DNA from: Bacillota bacterium
GTDB taxonomy: Bacteria; Bacillota; Clostridia; Peptostreptococcales; Anaerovoracaceae
Assembly: GCA_025361765.1 (NCBI GenBank)
Contig: JANYJS010000085.1
Span: 1-46,587, forward strand
DNA length: 46,587 nucleotides
Direction: 5' to 3'
The notes under the pieces were generated by a model that was not told the DNA's origin, did not search any database, and saw only the letters and a list, made by a program, of their open reading frames with translations. Of the stretch, positions 42,640 to 46,587 are shown piece by piece (within the stretch, counting starts at the first letter, position 1; every line of letters starts with the position of its first letter). A program made the translations under genes and the position numbers.

Positions 42640-43239
42640 ATGCAGATAAAAGGAGTGTTTAATAGGATAGCCCCAATTTACGGGCTGTTTTACAATTATC
42701 AGAGAAGATACTACGAAAGTGCTCTGACTGGAGCTCTTTCCGAAGTGAATCTTGCTACCTATGAAAGCATAGTTGATGTAGGCTGCGGGACGGGAGCCCT
42801 ATGTTCAGTTTTGAGTCAAATGGGACATAAAGTTACTGGCCTTGATCCTGCAGAAAGGATGCTCGGCATTGCCGCCAAGCATTTAGACAATAAAGACGTT
42901 GCGTTCGTGCGTGCCAGCATTCTTGAAAAAACACCTTTTTTGGATAAAAGCTTTGACGTTTCAATATCGTCATATGTAGCCCATGGATTAAAATTGGCAG
43001 ACAGGAAACTCATGTATTCGGAGATGAATCGAATAACCAAAAGTCTAATCATCATTTACGACTATAATCAAAGACGATCAATTTGGGTTGATCTTATTGA
43101 AAAGCTTGAATGTGGTGACTATTTTAATTTCATTAATAATGTCACCAGTGAATTGAAAGAAAGCTTTAGCAAGGTTACCGTTATTCAAGTAAGCAAGCTA
43201 GCATCATGCTATATCTGTTGGCCAAAAGATGTCTCGTAA
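42640..43239 (+). CDS. SAM-dependent methyltransferase, class I
   Basis: The 199-residue protein carries the class I fold: motif I VDVGCGTGALCSVL, motif II-like GLDPAERMLGIAA, and a DVSISSYVAHGLKL segment in place of a typical catalytic motif. It resembles ubiquinone/menaquinone methyltransferase-type (UbiE-like) proteins in general but the substrate cannot be set. TAGGAGCT precedes the ATG at a slightly long distance. Single gene. Confidence 0.85.
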   Translation: MQIKGVFNRIAPIYGLFYNYQRRYYESALTGALSEVNLATYESIVDVGCGTGALCSVLSQMGHKVTGLDPAERMLGIAAKHLDNKDVAFVRASILEKTPFLDKSFDVSISSYVAHGLKLADRKLMYSEMNRITKSLIIIYDYNQRRSIWVDLIEKLECGDYFNFINNVTSELKESFSKVTVIQVSKLASCYICWPKDVS

Positions 43240-43365
43240 AATAAGGAGGGCATAAATATAAATAAGTGAATATTCTGCTCCAATAAGGACACAAGTTGCC
43301 GGAATTATAATCTGTGCCGATATAGGTTAATAGTAAATTGAATAGAAAGTGGAAAGGTGTGTTAT

Positions 43366-44391
43366 ATGAGATATATTGACTTAAGAAGTGATACCGTAAC
43401 CAAACCAACTAAAGCCATGCGTGAGGCAATGTATATTGCTGAGGTTGGGGATGATGTCTATCAAGATGACCCGACAGTCAATGAATTAGAAGCACTAGCA
43501 GCAAAAATGCTAGGAAAGGGTGCTGCCCTCTTTGTTCCATCTGGCACAATGGGCAATCAACTCGCACTGATGTGCTTTACCAATCGTGGTGAAGAAATTA
43601 TCGTTAGCGCAGATTGCCATATCTTTGCCCATGAGGTTGGAGCGGCCGCGGTATTATCGGGCGCGAATCTCAGGCAGCTTTCTTTTGAAAAAGGTATTTA
43701 TGATGCGAAAATGATAGAGAAGGCAATCAGATCAGATGATATTCACGAGCCAAGGACTGCTCTTATCTGCATGGAAAATGCCCTTGCAAATGGGATCGTG
43801 TTCTCTATTGAGATTATGGAAGAGGTTTATGCCCTGGCACAAAAAAATGGAATCGCTGTTCATTTGGATGGGGCAAGAGTCTTTAATGCCGCAGCAGCAC
43901 TTGATGTAGATGTGAAAGAGCTTACAAAAAACTGTGACACTGTATCGTGCTGCTTATCAAAGGGACTTTGCGCACCAGTCGGTTCCATACTCGCTGGAGA
44001 CACAAAAGTGATCGCAAAGGCTAGAAAGTATCGCAAAATGCTTGGAGGAGGCATGAGGCAGAGCGGAATTCTTGCTGCTGCAGGAATAATCGCCCTCAAG
44101 GATATGACAAAGAGGCTGAAAGAGGATCACGATCATGCAAGGCACATGGCAAAGAAGCTTAGTGAACTTGAGGGTGTTGAAGTTGACCTAGATTCCGTAT
44201 GCATCAATATGGTGTTTTTCAAGCTAAATAGACCAGAAGAACTGATAGACAGCCTGCCAGAAAAAATGCTGGAAAATGGGATTAAGATAAATGGCAGCGA
44301 ACTTGGGGAATTCCGTTTCGTCACTTCTAATGATGTCTCAAGGGATGATATTGATTATACGATATCGACATTTTCAAAGCTGATTGTTTAA
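43366..44391 (+). CDS. ltaE: Low-specificity L-threonine aldolase
   Basis: The 341-residue PLP enzyme cleaves L-threonine or L-allo-threonine to glycine and acetaldehyde. It has the standard blocks: IDLRSDTVTKPTKAMREAM at the start, VGDDVYQDDPTVNELE, HLDGARVFNAAAALD, and Schiff-base K199 in CLSKGLCAPVGS, with length near the E. coli enzyme. ATG at 43366 has GGAAAGG eight bases ahead; an in-frame GTG at 43357 lies too close to the site. The next gene begins one base after its stop codon. Confidence 0.95.
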   Translation: MRYIDLRSDTVTKPTKAMREAMYIAEVGDDVYQDDPTVNELEALAAKMLGKGAALFVPSGTMGNQLALMCFTNRGEEIIVSADCHIFAHEVGAAAVLSGANLRQLSFEKGIYDAKMIEKAIRSDDIHEPRTALICMENALANGIVFSIEIMEEVYALAQKNGIAVHLDGARVFNAAAALDVDVKELTKNCDTVSCCLSKGLCAPVGSILAGDTKVIAKARKYRKMLGGGMRQSGILAAAGIIALKDMTKRLKEDHDHARHMAKKLSELEGVEVDLDSVCINMVFFKLNRPEELIDSLPEKMLENGIKINGSELGEFRFVTSNDVSRDDIDYTISTFSKLIV

Positions 44392-44392
44392 A

Positions 44393-45331
44393 ATGGAGGC
44401 ATGTAATTACCTTTATAGCTTGAATTATCCCGAATTTGAAAAAGAATTATGTGCACTTGAAGTAAAGTCGCTATTTCATTTTTTAATGGACGAGAAAGTT
44501 TTCTTTGCAAATACAAAAATAGATCCTTCAGTGAGCCCGTTTTTAAGAAATCGCATTGAGGTTCTATTCAGCCATTCGTCCTTTACAGAACTTGTTAGGC
44601 TCGTAGATAATGAGAAGTTACATGCAACTGATTTCATGGTGAGATATGTTAAATTCTACGATCAAGATCCTTCTTTTGAAATGAGGAGAAGTTATTGCAA
44701 ACAATTAGGTTCTAAGATACATGGGCAGCCATTATATATTTCGCCTAAAGAGATATTTGGCATTACCTTTTATAGGGGGATGTGGTATTTCGGAATATTA
44801 AAGCAAAACGATATCACATGGAAAGAACATAAGGATAAACCTTTTTCTTATTCCAGTTCTATCGACAGCAATATTGCTAAGGTGCTTGTTAACATTGCAG
44901 GAAATGGTGATAGGTCTAAACGAATTATTGACCCTTGTTGTGGCGTAGGTACAGTTCTTTTGGCAGGAGTATTTGCAGGATACTCAATTAAAGGTTGCGA
45001 GATTAATAGAAAAATTGCTCAAGCTGCACGCGGAAATTTAAAACACTTTAACTATAACGCCCAGGTTATTACGGGAGATATTAAAGATATCGATGAAGTT
45101 TTTGACGCCTCAATTATTGATTTACCTTATGGGAATTTCAGCATGACAACCAAAGATGAACTGCAATCCATTCTGAAAAATGCAAAAAGAATATCAAAAA
45201 AAATAGTCCTTGTTTCCGCTAAAAATATAACCGAAGAAATCAAAAGTGAAAATTTAGCCATTTTAGACCGATGTGAAGTCGGTAAGAATGAGAATAGTGA
45301 TTTTATACGTTATGTTTGGGTATGTGAGTGA
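44393..45331 (+). CDS. TRM11/UPF0020-type RNA methyltransferase
   Basis: The 312-residue protein has an N-terminal region of the type seen in THUMP/TRM11-like enzymes (NYLYSLNYPEFEKELCALE) and a Rossmann methyltransferase domain (from about 185) with motif I IIDPCCGVGTVLLAG, the acidic GCEINRKIAQAARGNL and the catalytic DLPYG (variant of the N/DPPY motif). It probably methylates guanosine in tRNA or rRNA. Its ATG lies one base after the ltaE stop, so translation is coupled. Confidence 0.82.
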   Translation: MEACNYLYSLNYPEFEKELCALEVKSLFHFLMDEKVFFANTKIDPSVSPFLRNRIEVLFSHSSFTELVRLVDNEKLHATDFMVRYVKFYDQDPSFEMRRSYCKQLGSKIHGQPLYISPKEIFGITFYRGMWYFGILKQNDITWKEHKDKPFSYSSSIDSNIAKVLVNIAGNGDRSKRIIDPCCGVGTVLLAGVFAGYSIKGCEINRKIAQAARGNLKHFNYNAQVITGDIKDIDEVFDASIIDLPYGNFSMTTKDELQSILKNAKRISKKIVLVSAKNITEEIKSENLAILDRCEVGKNENSDFIRYVWVCE

Positions 45332-45393
45332 GTTTGACAATAATTATACTATTTATTTCGTTTGTTGCAAAGCTATTCGCGGTGCGGTTAATG

Positions 45394-45425
45394 TGCATAA
45401 CATTTTGGCAAAATAATGTTTTGCA
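45394..45425. promoter_or_regulatory. Inverted repeat upstream of hicAB
   Basis: TGCATAACATT (45394-45404) and AATGTTTTGCA (45415-45425) form an 11-base inverted repeat (one mismatch) with a 10-base spacer, about 45 bases before the promoter of the HicAB pair. A dimeric DNA-binding antitoxin could bind here; there is no T-run, so it is not a terminator. Confidence 0.45.
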
Positions 45426-45467
45426 CAATAAGTTTTGAAGTGGTGCTCTATATTTTATGAAAATGTG

Positions 45468-45495
45468 TTTACAAAAAAAATAAAGATGGTATCAT
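45468..45495 (+). promoter_or_regulatory. Promoter of the hicAB pair
   Basis: TTTACA (45468-45473), a 16-base spacer and TATCAT (45490-45495) face hicA. GTATCA is repeated 11 bases apart across the -10 region and could be part of an operator. Confidence 0.6.
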
Positions 45496-45545
45496 ATGTA
45501 GTATCAGCACGAGCCGTTAGAGTATACAAAAGAGGAAGGCAAAGG

Positions 45546-45809
45546 ATGTCGATTCAGAGACTTTACGAAAAAATTAAAAGTAATTACAAAAACGTTAGTT
45601 TTGATGATATAGATAAGTTGATGATTGATGGTGGTTTCGATCATAGGTGTAGAAAATCTAGCCATCATGTTTATACGCATCCTGATCTACATGGCATAGA
45701 AGATTCAGTTACCATTCCCTTTAACCGGCCGATCAAGACACCTTACATAAAAAGGGCATTGGAGAAATTCGATTTAGTCAATCCTGATTTCGGGAAAGAT
45801 AGATACTAA
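45546..45809 (+). CDS. hicA: HicA-family mRNA interferase toxin
   Basis: The 87-residue toxin has the dsRNA-binding-like fold and the catalytic His region KSSHHVYTHP (H40). HicA toxins cut mRNA and tmRNA. The frame is open from 45435, but the GAGGAAGG site before ATG 45546 and the family length fix the start. The hicB antitoxin gene follows 52 bases later, toxin first, as is usual for this pair. Confidence 0.92.
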   Translation: MSIQRLYEKIKSNYKNVSFDDIDKLMIDGGFDHRCRKSSHHVYTHPDLHGIEDSVTIPFNRPIKTPYIKRALEKFDLVNPDFGKDRY

Positions 45810-45861
45810 GAAACATAGGAAATGCTTACCGGCAGACTAGCTGGTATCAGGAGGAAATGAA

Positions 45862-46287
45862 ATGGTTAGCGTAAAGGATTACAAAGTAGAAATTGTGAAA
45901 TTAAAAAAGGAAGATGGCGGGGGATATCTTGCTCACATTCCGGATCTTGATTGCTTAGGAGACGGTGACACAGTTGAAGCTGCTATGGAAGATGTTTATG
46001 CTGTGGCAGAAGATTTGATTTCTATCGCCATGGAGGATGGAAAAGAAATTCCTAAGCCGCAGTACTATAAGAATCTCGATGAATTCAGCGGAAAGCTTTC
46101 ACTTCGAATACCCAAAACGATGCATAAACTCTTAAACCGAAGATCCAAGATGGAGGAGTGTAGCATTAATCAACTGATTTTGTCGTATGTATCTATGGGT
46201 CTAGGTGATGCATTTGGTGGAACGGATAATTTATTTAGCAAACGAACCAGAAGCATTGTTACGCGTAAATCTAGAAATGTTAAATAA
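45862..46287 (+). CDS. hicB: HicB-family antitoxin
   Basis: The 141-residue antitoxin has the partially degraded RNase-H-like N-domain typical for HicB (VEIVKLKKEDGGGYLAHIPD, then DCLGDGDTVEAAMEDVYAVAEDL) and a C-terminal ribbon-helix-helix segment (SLRIPKTMHKLLNRRSKMEE). It neutralises HicA and should repress the operon through its ribbon-helix-helix part. CAGGAGG precedes the ATG. Confidence 0.93.
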   Translation: MVSVKDYKVEIVKLKKEDGGGYLAHIPDLDCLGDGDTVEAAMEDVYAVAEDLISIAMEDGKEIPKPQYYKNLDEFSGKLSLRIPKTMHKLLNRRSKMEECSINQLILSYVSMGLGDAFGGTDNLFSKRTRSIVTRKSRNVK

Positions 46288-46386
46288 ATTTTGAGTTTTC
46301 ACATAAAGTTGATAGAAAATCATAGAAAAAAAGGCGGATGACTTTTTTCTTCTGGTCGGACTTCCGAATCGGCCAATATAAACACA

Positions 46387-46427
46387 CCAAGCAAAAGCAC
46401 CACAGCGATGGTGGTGCTTTTGCTTGG
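46387..46427 (-). terminator. 17-bp hairpin at the tRNA fragment
   Basis: CCAAGCAAAAGCACCAC (46387-46403) pairs perfectly with GTGGTGCTTTTGCTTGG (46411-46427). On the minus strand it starts with the CCA end of the tRNA fragment and is followed by TGTGTTTATATT, so it fits the terminator of a tRNA gene. It also lies behind hicB. Confidence 0.65.
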
Positions 46428-46469
46428 TGTCCATGGGGCGATTCGAACGCCCGACGCACGGTTTAGGAA
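46425..46469 (-). tRNA. 3' half of a tRNA-Arg(CCT): attachment-site remnant
   Basis: On the minus strand one reads anticodon loop TTCCTAA (anticodon CCT), stem strand ACCGT, variable GCGTC, T arm GGGCG-TTCGAAT-CGCCC, acceptor strand CATGGAC, discriminator A and CCA. The matching 5' anticodon stem, D arm and acceptor strand are missing from 46470 onward. A truncated tRNA 3' end of this sort is the usual left or right attachment site of an integrated element; here the element should lie to the right of 46469. Confidence 0.75.
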
Positions 46470-46587
46470 AGCGCCAATAGTCTTATTGCATCTTATTATA
46501 AGTTGTTATATATCTTTATATTTCAATCCTTGTAGCTATTAGCTTTGTTATAATAATCTACGCTCAATTACATCAATATATAACAAA

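Larger units (their letters stand above)
46288..46587. other. Region after hicB, with the tRNA fragment and AT-rich right flank
   Basis: It holds no gene. From 46288 to about 46386 is spacer after hicB, then come the hairpin and tRNA 3' fragment, and from 46470 to the window end is AT-rich sequence, probably the outer edge of an integrated element. Confidence 0.5.

Overview
The window reads as a chromosomal segment of a strictly anaerobic, low-to-mid GC Firmicute of the class Clostridia. The evidence is the strong AGGAGG-type ribosome binding sites, frequent TTG and GTG starts, and genes such as 4-hydroxybutyryl-CoA dehydratase, a tungsten aldehyde oxidoreductase with ferredoxin-like and NuoEFG-like partners, an EFR1 flavodoxin-ferredoxin protein and a rubrerythrin-like protein. 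I cannot name the genus from the sequence alone.

Layout. 1-3.4 kb: the tail of one gene, a two-component system (response regulator and kinase), a small lipoprotein and a secreted helical protein. The lipoprotein promoter carries 11-bp-phased TTTACA repeats typical of OmpR/PhoB regulators. 3.5-5 kb: a lone AbfD-type dehydratase. 5.1-9.6 kb (minus): a TolC / membrane fusion / MacB-type ABC export operon, divergent from a methylated-DNA methyltransferase. 10.4-13.1 kb (minus): threonine aldolase, then PiT phosphate transporter with its DUF47 partner. 13.3-14.4 kb: flavodoxin and YbaK. 14.6-20.5 kb: a tungsten aldehyde oxidoreductase operon (polyferredoxin, catalytic subunit, MoaD-like protein, NuoE-, NuoF- and NuoG-like subunits), most simply read as an NAD-linked and possibly electron-bifurcating aldehyde oxidising complex. 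Two unexplained RNA-like structures lie before its first gene and before moaD. 20.6-25.9 kb: ferritin-like protein, a membrane protein with a CorA-family channel, a DUF4349 lipoprotein, and an unknown protein paired with a B12-binding radical SAM enzyme. 26-28.4 kb (minus): ABC-F ATPase and spermidine synthase. 28.4-28.9 kb: a terminator-like hairpin in the ABC-F leader and a probable insertion-sequence scar.

28.9-37 kb: SPFH membrane protein, a large secreted beta-propeller protein, an unknown protein, transketolase, a deletion scar of corrinoid/UroD-type genes, and a DUF1638-GGDEF fusion. 37.1-39.9 kb (minus): an EFR1 ferredoxin, Gfo/Idh/MocA oxidoreductase and ferredoxin-nitroreductase operon. 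39.9-45.3 kb: a decayed DinB fragment, DUF4256 protein, DNA polymerase IV, a zinc-ribbon protein, two methyltransferases and a second threonine aldolase. 45.4-46.6 kb: a HicAB toxin-antitoxin pair, then a 3'-half tRNA fragment that looks like the left attachment site of an integrated element lying to the right of the window.

Best candidates for something new are the aldehyde oxidoreductase complex with its leader structures, the unknown protein plus cobalamin radical SAM pair, the EFR1/Gfo/nitroreductase operon, and the DUF1638-GGDEF fusion beside a decayed corrinoid methyltransferase locus.
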